Assembly (NCBI GenBank): GCA_910584825.1
Contig: CAJUCI010000003.1
Span: 62,001-126,000 of the forward strand
DNA from: an uncultured Duncaniella sp.
Lineage (GTDB): Bacteria; Bacteroidota; Bacteroidia; Bacteroidales; Muribaculaceae
DNA length: 64,000 bases
Reading direction: 5' to 3'
A model generated the notes under the pieces. The model was given only the letters and a program-made list of their open reading frames with translations, was not told where the DNA came from and made no database searches. The translations under genes were made by a program, and so were the position numbers. Below, one piece after another: positions 8,294-17,275 of this stretch (positions are counted from its first letter, which is position 1; every line of letters starts with the position of its first letter).

Positions 8294-9451
8294 ATGGACA
8301 CAATACAGCGACTACTATACCGCCATGCCATCGGGCAGTGCACTGCCGACGAGAAGGAACAGCTCAGGCAGTGGGCTGAGGGCAACCCCGCCCGTCAGGC
8401 CATGCTCGACCGTCTTGCCGACCCCGAATACATAGCCGGGCAGCTCGGCAAACGCGAGATTGTGCCCATTGACCGACCGATGGCCGAAATGCGACGCCAC
8501 ATAGCCCTTTCGCGCCGTCCGCGCATCAGGATGATGTCAATAGCCGCATCAATCGTCGCTCTCTTCGCACTGGCTTCAACCTATATTATATATAACCGTC
8601 ATGACGTGGCCGACAACACCCCCGCCCCCGTTGCCGCCGCCAGCCAATCAGCCCCCATTAGCATCGGCGAGATACAGCCCGGCACCACACGCGCCAGGCT
8701 TATCTCAACGTCGGGCGAGGCAATCAACCTCACAGCCATCGACACCACACGAGTGGCGAGCGGCATGCTTGCGTCGCAGAACTGCGCCGTGACCCACGCC
8801 CCCGAGCTGTGTCTCGACGTGCCGCGTGGAGGCGAATTTAAAATCACGCTCGAGGACAGCACACAGGTATGGCTCAACTCCGAGTCCACCCTGCGCTATC
8901 CCGAGGTGTTCAGCCCCACGGAGCGAAGGGTGCAGGTGACAGGCGAGGCATATTTCGTTGTCGCGCGTGACGATTCGCGCCCCTTCTATGTCGAGACCAA
9001 GGAGCAGACGGTGAGGGTGTACGGCACGGCGTTCAACATCCGCGCCTATGCCGACGACCCGTACGTATGCACCACCCTCGAGCACGGCTCGATATCCATT
9101 ACGCGGCGTGACCGCGCTTCGGGCGAGGTGATGCTCCTGCCCGGCCATCAGGCCCGACTTGACCGCACCGACTGCGCCCTTGACCTCAGGGTGGTCGACC
9201 CGAAGGTAATCACCGGCTGGAGACACGGGCGGTTCGTATTCGAGGAGCAGCCCCTCTCGGGCATCATGCGCGACCTGAGCCGATGGTATGACTTCCGTTA
9301 CGAGTTTGCCGAGCCTGAGCTTGAGCAGATAGTGTTCATGGGCAGCATACCGCGCTACGCCGACTTTGCCACAGCCATCTCCATCATCGAGAAGAGCGGA
9401 GGGCTGAGCTTCACCACCGAGGGTGACAAGGTGGTAATCTCCCGCAAATAA
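8294..9451 (+). CDS. FecR-type anti-sigma factor
   Basis: A 385-residue inner-membrane regulator. Residues 1-75 form the cytoplasmic sigma-binding part. A single transmembrane segment follows at about 78-100 (MMSIAASIVALFALASTYII). The periplasmic FecR domain covers about 165-290 (LDVPRGGEFKITLEDSTQVW, VTGEAYFVVARDDSRPFYVE, VYGTAFNIRAY), and a DUF4974-like C-terminus covers 300-385 (GIMRDLSRWYDFRYEF). It is divergent from the sigma gene and 53 bp before susC. It should hold the ECF factor at the membrane until the STN domain of the transporter signals substrate. Confidence 0.95.
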   Translation: MDTIQRLLYRHAIGQCTADEKEQLRQWAEGNPARQAMLDRLADPEYIAGQLGKREIVPIDRPMAEMRRHIALSRRPRIRMMSIAASIVALFALASTYIIYNRHDVADNTPAPVAAASQSAPISIGEIQPGTTRARLISTSGEAINLTAIDTTRVASGMLASQNCAVTHAPELCLDVPRGGEFKITLEDSTQVWLNSESTLRYPEVFSPTERRVQVTGEAYFVVARDDSRPFYVETKEQTVRVYGTAFNIRAYADDPYVCTTLEHGSISITRRDRASGEVMLLPGHQARLDRTDCALDLRVVDPKVITGWRHGRFVFEEQPLSGIMRDLSRWYDFRYEFAEPELEQIVFMGSIPRYADFATAISIIEKSGGLSFTTEGDKVVISRK

Positions 9452-9504
9452 CAATTCTTATCACATAAACCTCTTATCATTTTATCAATCAATCATTTTA
9501 CACA

Positions 9505-12500
9505 ATGAAAAAAGTGCTATTAGTCTTACTGCTTGCCGTCACGCTGCTTGTGCCGCTCAACGGTTATGCTCGGACGTACAGTGCGACGTTTGACAAGGCC
9601 ACACCCGAGGCCGTCATCAACGCACTCAAAGCTGAAACAGGTTTGGAATTCGTGTATCAGAAGGATATACTCAAACATGCCAAGACCCCTGTCACCTGCA
9701 GTTACTCGGGCCTGTCGCTCGACCAGCTGCTCAACCGCGTGCTGTCGGTCAACATGATGCTCGGCTACGAGGTGGTCGACAAGACCGTCGTGCTCAAGCA
9801 GCCCGACCTCAAAGTGGATTACGTGCAGGGCGAAATCAAAGGTATAGTATATGGTACAGAGGAGAACGAGCCATTGGCCGGTGCCACCATCATGATTGAC
9901 GGCACCACCAATGTGACCGTCTCGGACATCAACGGCCGTTTCACCCTCAAGAACGTCCAGGCCCTCAACCCTATGGTGTCGGCTGTGTTCGTGGGTATGA
10001 AGCCCGCATCGGTCAAGGTGACCCCCAAGAACCAGCATGACATACGCTTTGACATGGAGACACACGTCACCATGATGAGCGAGGTGGTCGTGACCGGCTA
10101 TCAGGACATCAAGAAGGAGAAGATGACCGGCTCGGTGGCCACCATCAGTGCCGACAAGCTCGACGAGCGTTATACACTCAACCTCCTCGACAACCTCGAG
10201 GGACGTGTGGCAGGTCTCTCAACCTACGGGGGCAAGCCCATCATACGCGGTGTGGGCACACTTAGCGGCTCCACAGCTCCCCTGCTCGTGGTGGACGGTC
10301 TGCCCATCGAGGGTGAGCTTGAAGACCTCAACCCCTATGACATCGAGAGCGTCAACGTGCTCAAGGATGCCGCCTCATCGGCCATCTACGGTGCGCGTGC
10401 GGCCAACGGTATTATCGTCGTGACCACCAAGAACGCCAAGAAGAAAGGCAAAATTGACATCGATTTCTCGGCCAACGTCACATGGTATGAGAACAAGAAC
10501 ATGGACTATCACGACAACTTCTACATGACTCCCGAGGAGCATATCAAGGCTGAGACCGACTATCTGGAGTGGAAGTATTTCGAGAATGACCCAGCACACA
10601 ACAATGACCCGGCCAAGAACATCGAGACATTTGCCTCCAGCCTGGCCAAAGGCACATCATACTCCATCACCCCTATCGAATATGCCTACTATCAGCTGGC
10701 AACAGGTGTGATTGACCGCAACCAGCTCAACCAGCAGATTGCCTCGCTTGCCAACAACAACTATGCCCGCGACTATGCCGACAACATCTACCGCCGTCAG
10801 GTGATACAGCAGTACAACCTCGCGCTGCGCAGCTCGTCAGACAAGTCACGCAACAACATCGTGCTCAACTACAAGCATGACAACAGCGGCGTCATCAACC
10901 ACAAGGAGGAGTGGCTCAACGTATCATACAAGGGTAGCTTTGACCTCGCCAAATGGCTCACCGCAACTGTGTCAATCAACTCAATCTACTCCACCTCGCG
11001 TGCATACGGATACGACTACAACAGCTCGGCTAACAACCCTTGGGCCTATGCTCCCTACTATCCCTTCTACAATGAAGACGGCAGCATCATGAACCAGTAT
11101 CCGTGGTACAGCGGCACACGCTACTGGAATCCGGGCGAGGGCATGCACGACCTCGGCGTGAACGCCGTGGACGAGATGTATAACAACACTCAGACCAACC
11201 GCCGTCAGAACATGCGCTATCACGGCGACCTTCTCTTCAAAATCATCCCCGGCCTCACAGCCAACGCACAGTTTATCTACGAGGTGGACGAGCGCAACGA
11301 GAAGCACCTTGCCACCGAGGCCAGCCATGCTTCACGCACCCTGCGCAATGCGTATGCCTATATGAAGGACGGTAGAATCGACTATATGACACCCCGCTCG
11401 GGCGGATTCCTGCAGACCACCGAAATCACCGGCAACTACTGGACCGCACGCGGCCAGCTCAACTACTCGCGCACATTCGGCAAGCATGACATCGCTGCCA
11501 TCGCCGGTATGGAGTTCCGCGAGACAACCTACAAGGGCACCAAGGCTCTTGCACTCGGATATGACGAGCAGCTGCAGTCAAGCTCGACCCACACCGTGGA
11601 CTTCGGCACAATGAGCCAGATGAGAAACAGCCCGCTGTTCATGGCCGCTGACGGCGGCTTCCCTGCCAGCCAGTTTGCATTTGATCCCTATCTCCAGGAC
11701 GGCATGGGTCTCGTGCCCGAGGTTCACCACCGCTATGGCTCAGGCTATGCCAACGCCACTTACACCTATGACGAAAAGTATAACGTGTTCGGTTCGTTCC
11801 GTAAGGACTATGCCGACGTCTTCGGCCTCAACTCCAAGTTCCGCGGCAAGCCGCTGTGGTCAGTCGGTGCAGGCTGGAACATCCACAACGAGGAATTCAT
11901 GCATGACGTAGCTCCTTGGGTCTCGTTCCTCAAGCTCCGCTTCTCCTACGGTGTGACAGGTAATATCTATCAGGGTGCCACATCAGTAATGACTGCTTCG
12001 GCCGGTGAAATCAACAGCGTTACCAACCTGCCCTACGGCACAGTTACATCGCCCGCCAACCCCGACCTGCGCTGGGAGCAGAACCGCACCACCAACGTCG
12101 GTCTTGACTTCAGCTTCTTCAACTACCGTCTGCGCGGCTCGCTGGACTACTACAACAAGGTGGGCAAGGACATCTTTAACGGCATGAACCTCGACCCGAC
12201 CACAGGCTTTACCTCCATCGTGGCCAACGCCGCCTCCATCCGCAACCGTGGTGTGGAACTCGTGGCATCGTATGACTGGTTCGTTCCCCGTTCGCGCCGT
12301 GACTTCTCCTGGACCACAAGCATGACATTCACCTACAATAAGAATGAGGTGACCGACGTGGAGAACGACGCCACCACCGCCTACAGGCTTATCTCTACCC
12401 CCTATAAGACCGGCTATCCTGTCAACGCCCTCTGGAGCTATCGCTTCGCCGGTATCTCAAACGACCTCGGTATGGAGGGTCAGACATTGTATTATGTTGA

Positions 12501-13038
12501 AAACGGAGCCACCTCTCACAATGCTGCAAGTAAAAGTGTGGACATCCTCGAGTTCTCAGGTCAGAGCGACCCCAAGTATATCATCGGCCTCGACAACACA
12601 TTCAAGTGGAACGGCATCAGCCTCGGCTTTGTCCTCGCCTACTATGGAGGACATAAGATGCGTGCTCTACCCAAAAACGAGGCATTCTCAACATACTGCA
12701 ACCCGTTGGCATCATACTTCAACAACGCCTGGACTCCCGAGAATCCCACCAATACCCCGGGCTTGGGCAAGTATGCATCGACGGCAATCGGAAGCGACCC
12801 CAGCTATGCCAACAATGCCATACATGACGCATCGTTCCTCAAACTGCGCAACCTGGTGCTGGGCTACACCGTGCCCGAGAACTGGACACGCCGTTTCGGT
12901 GTCAACCTGCTCACCGTGCGCTTCCAGGTCAACAACCCCAAGGCCCTCTGGACCGCTAACGACCTGGGCGTAGACCCCGAGACACTGGGCATACGTAACC
13001 CCGCCTCCTACATGGTAGGTCTGAACCTCAATCTCTGA
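9505..13038 (+). CDS. SusC/RagA TonB-dependent outer-membrane transporter with N-terminal STN domain
   Basis: 1177 residues with a Sec signal (MKKVLLVLLLAVTLLVPLNG). Domains in order: STN signalling domain about 25-105; carboxypeptidase-regulatory-like domain about 110-190 (PLAGATIMIDGTTN); TonB box/plug about 195-325 (EVVVTGYQD, then VLKDAASSAIYGARAANG); then a large beta-barrel ending in a membrane-type C-terminus (YMVGLNLNL). It imports a ligand captured by the partner SusD, driven by TonB. The STN domain predicts signal transfer to the FecR protein encoded just upstream. The substrate is unknown: no glycoside hydrolase lies nearby, whereas redox proteins follow. Confidence 0.97.
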   Translation: MKKVLLVLLLAVTLLVPLNGYARTYSATFDKATPEAVINALKAETGLEFVYQKDILKHAKTPVTCSYSGLSLDQLLNRVLSVNMMLGYEVVDKTVVLKQPDLKVDYVQGEIKGIVYGTEENEPLAGATIMIDGTTNVTVSDINGRFTLKNVQALNPMVSAVFVGMKPASVKVTPKNQHDIRFDMETHVTMMSEVVVTGYQDIKKEKMTGSVATISADKLDERYTLNLLDNLEGRVAGLSTYGGKPIIRGVGTLSGSTAPLLVVDGLPIEGELEDLNPYDIESVNVLKDAASSAIYGARAANGIIVVTTKNAKKKGKIDIDFSANVTWYENKNMDYHDNFYMTPEEHIKAETDYLEWKYFENDPAHNNDPAKNIETFASSLAKGTSYSITPIEYAYYQLATGVIDRNQLNQQIASLANNNYARDYADNIYRRQVIQQYNLALRSSSDKSRNNIVLNYKHDNSGVINHKEEWLNVSYKGSFDLAKWLTATVSINSIYSTSRAYGYDYNSSANNPWAYAPYYPFYNEDGSIMNQYPWYSGTRYWNPGEGMHDLGVNAVDEMYNNTQTNRRQNMRYHGDLLFKIIPGLTANAQFIYEVDERNEKHLATEASHASRTLRNAYAYMKDGRIDYMTPRSGGFLQTTEITGNYWTARGQLNYSRTFGKHDIAAIAGMEFRETTYKGTKALALGYDEQLQSSSTHTVDFGTMSQMRNSPLFMAADGGFPASQFAFDPYLQDGMGLVPEVHHRYGSGYANATYTYDEKYNVFGSFRKDYADVFGLNSKFRGKPLWSVGAGWNIHNEEFMHDVAPWVSFLKLRFSYGVTGNIYQGATSVMTASAGEINSVTNLPYGTVTSPANPDLRWEQNRTTNVGLDFSFFNYRLRGSLDYYNKVGKDIFNGMNLDPTTGFTSIVANAASIRNRGVELVASYDWFVPRSRRDFSWTTSMTFTYNKNEVTDVENDATTAYRLISTPYKTGYPVNALWSYRFAGISNDLGMEGQTLYYVENGATSHNAASKSVDILEFSGQSDPKYIIGLDNTFKWNGISLGFVLAYYGGHKMRALPKNEAFSTYCNPLASYFNNAWTPENPTNTPGLGKYASTAIGSDPSYANNAIHDASFLKLRNLVLGYTVPENWTRRFGVNLLTVRFQVNNPKALWTANDLGVDPETLGIRNPASYMVGLNLNL

Positions 13039-13087
13039 TGAGAGAGTTTATCAGTTTAAAGTTTACCGACAATAAGCATAAATCAAT

Positions 13088-14530
13088 ATGAATATCAAAC
13101 ATATAGCGGCAGGTATGCTTGCCGCAGGCTTCATGCTCAGCTCCTGCGCCGACTTCACGGAGATTGACCCCAAGGGCAAGAACCTTCTCACCAACGTATC
13201 CGACCTCGAGCTGCTGCTCAACGCGGAGTACTCTATGACTGCCACCACGATGCAGGAGATATGCGGCGACCTCGTGTACACCTACGAGCCTCTCGCCACA
13301 AAAATCAATCCCCCGGTCAAGACCTCGTTCTCAATCATCGTAGGCTGGGATGAGGCCGGACATGACGAGAAGCTGCCCGAGCTCACCGCAAGCGACTCGT
13401 ACTACGCAAACTGCTACGAGTACATAGGCCGCATAGCCAACCCTATCCTCGAGAAGGCTGACGCCGCCAACGGCTCGGAGGCGGAACGCATGGCCGTTAA
13501 GGCCGAGGCGTATGTGATACGCGCCTACTTCCACTATCTCGCCGTGCAGAAGTTCGCCCCCGCCTATGACAAGGCCACAGCCTCGTCGACCGTGGCTCTC
13601 GCCTATGTCAAGGAGGGTCAGGACATCAAGCTGCCCACAGTGCCCATAATGCTTGACGAATACTATGCCAACATCATCGCTGACATCGATGCCGCTCTTG
13701 CACTCGACGCTCTGCCCACGACCCCGCTCAACCCGATGCGTTTCGGACTCGGAAGCGCGTATGCAGTCAAGGCTCTCGCACTCATGTCGATGCAGGAACC
13801 GGCTGAGGCCGCCAAGGCCGCTCAGAAGGCTCTTGACGTGAAGAGTGTCGTGGCCGACTACAATTCCATGCTGGTCGACACCCCTGACGCTTTCGGCATT
13901 GGCACCTACAAGAGCATCCTGCGCACCAAGATGCAGTGTCCCGAGGACTATTTCAGCGATGACAACATCGACTTCCTCAACACCTATCTGACTTGGGACA
14001 ATATGGAGGACGGTCACGCCGTGCGCAATCATTTCAACACGATGAACAAGAACTATGCCGGCATGATGGACCCCTCGCAGATGATGATTGGCGTGCCGGG
14101 TCTGACCATGACATATGACCTCACATCGTCATGGCCCGTAATCGGACTCAAGACCACTCAGATGTATCTCATCCTCGCAGAGAATGCTATCGAAAACGGT
14201 CAGTATGACGAGGCTATGGGCCACCTCGACAAGATACGCGTTGGCCGCATCGACCCGGCTGTCTATGCCCCGCTACAGGGCACTGTCAGCGACAAGGCCA
14301 CGGCTATCGCCAAGCTCAAGACTACAGCTATGGCCGAGGGTCTGTTCGGCGTGTGGAACTTCATCAATCAGAAACGTTGGACCCGTCTGCCTGACTACCG
14401 CGAGACTCTGACCCGCGAGCTTGCCGGACTGCAGATGACTCTGACCCCCGACTCAAAGATGTGGGTGTTCCCCATTCCGCAGAATGTAATCAACAACAAT
14501 CCCAACTTCAAACCATATCTCAACTACTAA
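13088..14530 (+). CDS. SusD/RagB-type surface lipoprotein
   Basis: 480 residues with a lipoprotein signal ending in a lipobox (FMLSSCADF, Cys about residue 19). The N-terminal TPR-like helical region contains AERMAVKAEAYVIRAYFHY near 138, a typical SusD helix. A C-terminal segment has QMYLILAENAIENGQYDEAM, and the end (WVFPIPQNVINNNPNFKPYL) is the standard SusD finish. It caps the barrel of the SusC encoded 49 bp upstream and binds the ligand at the cell surface. At 480 residues it is on the short side of the family. The next gene begins 7 bp after its stop, so the operon continues. Confidence 0.95.
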   Translation: MNIKHIAAGMLAAGFMLSSCADFTEIDPKGKNLLTNVSDLELLLNAEYSMTATTMQEICGDLVYTYEPLATKINPPVKTSFSIIVGWDEAGHDEKLPELTASDSYYANCYEYIGRIANPILEKADAANGSEAERMAVKAEAYVIRAYFHYLAVQKFAPAYDKATASSTVALAYVKEGQDIKLPTVPIMLDEYYANIIADIDAALALDALPTTPLNPMRFGLGSAYAVKALALMSMQEPAEAAKAAQKALDVKSVVADYNSMLVDTPDAFGIGTYKSILRTKMQCPEDYFSDDNIDFLNTYLTWDNMEDGHAVRNHFNTMNKNYAGMMDPSQMMIGVPGLTMTYDLTSSWPVIGLKTTQMYLILAENAIENGQYDEAMGHLDKIRVGRIDPAVYAPLQGTVSDKATAIAKLKTTAMAEGLFGVWNFINQKRWTRLPDYRETLTRELAGLQMTLTPDSKMWVFPIPQNVINNNPNFKPYLNY

Positions 14531-14537
14531 GAGGTTT

Positions 14538-15680
14538 ATGAAACATCTATCAATTCTCGCCCTCGGAGGGCTTGCCGTTCTTAGCGCGTGCAATTCACGC
14601 CCGGCCAATCAGTTTGACCTCAAGGGGTCAATCGAGGGAGCCGACGGGCAGACTGTGTATATCATGTATCAGTCGGGCGACTCGATGATTACCGACAGCG
14701 CGGTTGTGGCTGACGGAGCGTTTGCCTTCAGCGGCATCATCGACGCTCCCAAAGGCGGTGTCATCTACATCGGCACACCCGACTGGGACAACAAGGCCGT
14801 GGCCAATGCCTATTTCGAGCCGGGCGAAATGACGGTGAGCGGACTTAAGGCCGACGACTTCTCAGAGGCCGTGTTCACCGGCTCAAAGACGATGGACGAG
14901 ATGAAGGAGTATGAGAGCCTTACCGCCCCTATCGGTGAGCAGATGAAGGCCATGCGTGACTCCATGAAGAGTGCCACCGATGATGCCGCACGTGCTGTGT
15001 TTGAGGCTCGTGTGGACTCGCTGAGCAATGCGTATGTCAAGGCTACGACCGACTTCATCAAGAGCCATCCCGCATCATACTACTCAGCCACACTGCTCAG
15101 AATGTCTTCAGCCCGCACCACCTACCCCGAACTCAAGGCTCTCTACGAGGGTCTGACCCCCGAGGTGCAGGCCGAGGCCGAGGAGGTGGCCAAGGAGCTG
15201 ACCGCACTTGAGTCGGTACAGCCCGGCAAGCCCGCCCCCGACCTCACCGGCAACGACCCCGAAGGCAAGGCCATCAGGCTGAGCGACCTCAAGGGCAAGG
15301 TGGTGCTCGTGGACTTCTGGGCCACATGGTGCGGACCGTGCCGTGCATCGCTCCCCCACGTCAAGAAGCTCTATGACAAGTATAACGCCAAGGGCTTTGA
15401 GGTGTTCTGCGTGGCCGATGACGACAGCAATGTCGACGGCTGGAAGGAGGCCATCAAGCAGGAAGGCATGGAGGGTTACCACAACATACTCCGCGGCCTG
15501 AAGAGGATTGAGAAGGACGGCAAGTTTGTCGACTTTGACCGCTCGGCCGACCAGAGCGACAAATATGCCGTACACTACCTGCCCACCAAGTATCTCATCG
15601 CAGCCGACGGCACCATCGTGGGCAAGATTGACACCGACGAGGAGCTTGACGCAAAGCTCGCCGAGATTTTCGGCGAATAA
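14538..15680 (+). CDS. TlpA-like thioredoxin lipoprotein with DUF4369-type N-terminal domain (copy 1)
   Basis: 380 residues with a lipobox (VLSACNSR, Cys about 18). The N-terminal third is a beta-rich DUF4369-type domain (FDLKGSIEGADGQTVYIMY), followed by a helical linker (about 120-210). The C-terminal thioredoxin domain (about 235-375) has the active site FWATWCGPCRAS and a cis-Pro loop (YLPTKYLI). It should be a periplasmic thiol-disulfide reductase anchored to a membrane. It starts 7 bp after susD, so it belongs to the uptake operon. A paralogue follows. Many Bacteroidetes encode such proteins; placement next to SusCD suggests that redox work on the imported ligand or on the uptake proteins is needed. 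Confidence 0.93.
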   Translation: MKHLSILALGGLAVLSACNSRPANQFDLKGSIEGADGQTVYIMYQSGDSMITDSAVVADGAFAFSGIIDAPKGGVIYIGTPDWDNKAVANAYFEPGEMTVSGLKADDFSEAVFTGSKTMDEMKEYESLTAPIGEQMKAMRDSMKSATDDAARAVFEARVDSLSNAYVKATTDFIKSHPASYYSATLLRMSSARTTYPELKALYEGLTPEVQAEAEEVAKELTALESVQPGKPAPDLTGNDPEGKAIRLSDLKGKVVLVDFWATWCGPCRASLPHVKKLYDKYNAKGFEVFCVADDDSNVDGWKEAIKQEGMEGYHNILRGLKRIEKDGKFVDFDRSADQSDKYAVHYLPTKYLIAADGTIVGKIDTDEELDAKLAEIFGE

Positions 15681-15996
15681 GAGGGTGTCTAAAAAACAAT
15701 CTCTAAAAGATTCCCGACCGTAAACGTGCGGGGACATGAGCGCGACGCTTGAGAAACACATGTGTGATGAACGGTAAAAAAGAGGGGCGGGCACACAATA
15801 TAGCCACCCCCATAAGCGTTATGGTTAATTATAGCAATGTATTAACCAAAAAATCGTTTCAGAAAGTAACACAGTATTAATCTCACATGTCCGCTTATGT
15901 CCCCGCGCTCTGCAGTCAATTTTCCCGACGTGCGCCTGAGGGCATTCTCCTCCACTCCTTACAACTAAAACTATCCAATCATTTAATCAAAAACAA
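15681..15996. other. 316-bp structured gap between the two TlpA genes
   Basis: No gene is seen. A 15-bp inverted repeat with one mismatch (15728-15742 with 15892-15906, core GCGGGGACATGAGCG) encloses the middle. Inside are a short stem GGTTAAT...ATTAACC (about 15822-15846) and AT-rich DNA. The word GGGGACAT(A/G)AG links it to the hairpin families seen elsewhere. It could hold a terminator and a separate promoter for the second TlpA gene, but I see no clear -33/-7 pair. Confidence 0.55.
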
Positions 15997-17100
15997 ATGA
16001 AGAAATTATCAATTCTCGGACTCGGCACTCTTGCAATCATGTGTGCCTGCAATTCGAAGCCTTCGACCGAGTACACCATCAACGGTACCACCGACCTCGC
16101 CGACGGCGAGATGGTGCGCATGATGTACAACGTATCGGCTGACTCGACTGTCAAGGACAGCTGCGTCGTAGCCAACGGTGCGTTCACCTTCACAGGCAGC
16201 ATCGAGCAGCCCAAGCAGGGTTACATCTACGCAGGCGAGATGACCTATGGCAACAATAAGATGCGTCAGCTCATGGTAGAGCCCGGCACAATCACCGTGG
16301 CCCTCAACGGCGACGACTACAAGGCAGCCGAAATCACCGGCTCGCCCCTCACCGCCCAGATGGACTCGCTCAACACCATCGTCAACGGTGTGTATGAGCA
16401 GATGATGCCCCTGCGCGAGCAGTTCATGGCCGCTCAGGGCGACTCAGTGGCCACCGCTGAGCTTGAGAAGAAGTATGATGCCCTCATCGACCAGATGAAG
16501 ACAGCTCAGAAGGACTTCGTGAAGAATCACCCCGGCTCCTACTACACCCCCATCGTGTTCAGCCAGCTCATGAGCGACATGAACCTTGACGAACTCAAGG
16601 AGGCTTACAACGCCTGGACTCCCGAGGTGCAGGCCGCTGCTCCCCAGGTAGCCAAGTACATCACCGCTCTTGAGAACATCCAGCCCGGCTCAAAGGCTCC
16701 CGAAATCATCGGTATGGACCAGGACGGCAACCAGATTATGCTCGCCGACTACAAGGGTCACGTAGTGCTCCTCGACTTCTGGGCTACATGGTGCGGTCCC
16801 TGCCGCGCTTCACTCCCCCACGTGAAGGAAATCTATGAGAAGTATGCCGACAAGGGTCTCGTGGTTATGGCCGTATCGCTCGACCACAGCGAGGAGCCTT
16901 GGAAGGACTACATCGCCAACAGCGGCATGGGCATGGAGAAGTATGCCAACATCTATGACAAGCCCGTAGGCAACGCCGACAACTATGCCATCCAGTACAT
17001 CCCCTCGAAGTTCATCATCGATGCCGAGGGCAACATGGTAGGCCGCTTTGACGACGGCAACGCCCTTGAGGCCAAGCTCGAGGAAATGCTCGGCAAGTAA
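15997..17100 (+). CDS. TlpA-like thioredoxin lipoprotein with DUF4369-type N-terminal domain (copy 2)
   Basis: 367 residues, a clear paralogue of the preceding protein over its whole length: lipobox (IMCACNSK, Cys about 18), DUF4369-type start (YTINGTTDLADGEMVRMMY), helical linker, and C-terminal thioredoxin domain with FWATWCGPCRAS near 262 and cis-Pro loop YIPSKFII. The two proteins diverge most in the segment after the active site (AVSLDHSEEPWKDYI here), which sets substrate specificity in TlpA proteins. It is separated from copy 1 by 316 bp of structured DNA, so it may have its own promoter. A hairpin at 17156-17216 follows. Confidence 0.93.
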   Translation: MKKLSILGLGTLAIMCACNSKPSTEYTINGTTDLADGEMVRMMYNVSADSTVKDSCVVANGAFTFTGSIEQPKQGYIYAGEMTYGNNKMRQLMVEPGTITVALNGDDYKAAEITGSPLTAQMDSLNTIVNGVYEQMMPLREQFMAAQGDSVATAELEKKYDALIDQMKTAQKDFVKNHPGSYYTPIVFSQLMSDMNLDELKEAYNAWTPEVQAAAPQVAKYITALENIQPGSKAPEIIGMDQDGNQIMLADYKGHVVLLDFWATWCGPCRASLPHVKEIYEKYADKGLVVMAVSLDHSEEPWKDYIANSGMGMEKYANIYDKPVGNADNYAIQYIPSKFIIDAEGNMVGRFDDGNALEAKLEEMLGK

Positions 17101-17155
17101 TCTAAACGACTACACTTCTACTCCCCCACTGACCCCCTCGTGGAGGATGTCCGCG

Positions 17156-17216
17156 CCCCGCACGGCCGGAGGATGACGGGCGTGATGCCCGACTGAACGA
17201 CTCACGGCGTGCGGGG
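17156..17216 (+). terminator. Hairpin after the second TlpA gene
   Basis: A 9-bp perfect stem (CCCCGCACG 17156-17164 with CGTGCGGGG 17208-17216) carries an inner hairpin (CGGGCGTGATGCCCG). A T run follows at 17230-17235, somewhat distant. It is a probable terminator, but partial read-through into the next gene is possible. Confidence 0.55.
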
Positions 17217-17275
17217 ACATAAGAGGACAGTTTTTTCAAAAAAACTCACGTAACAATACTGCTATAATTTACAAG

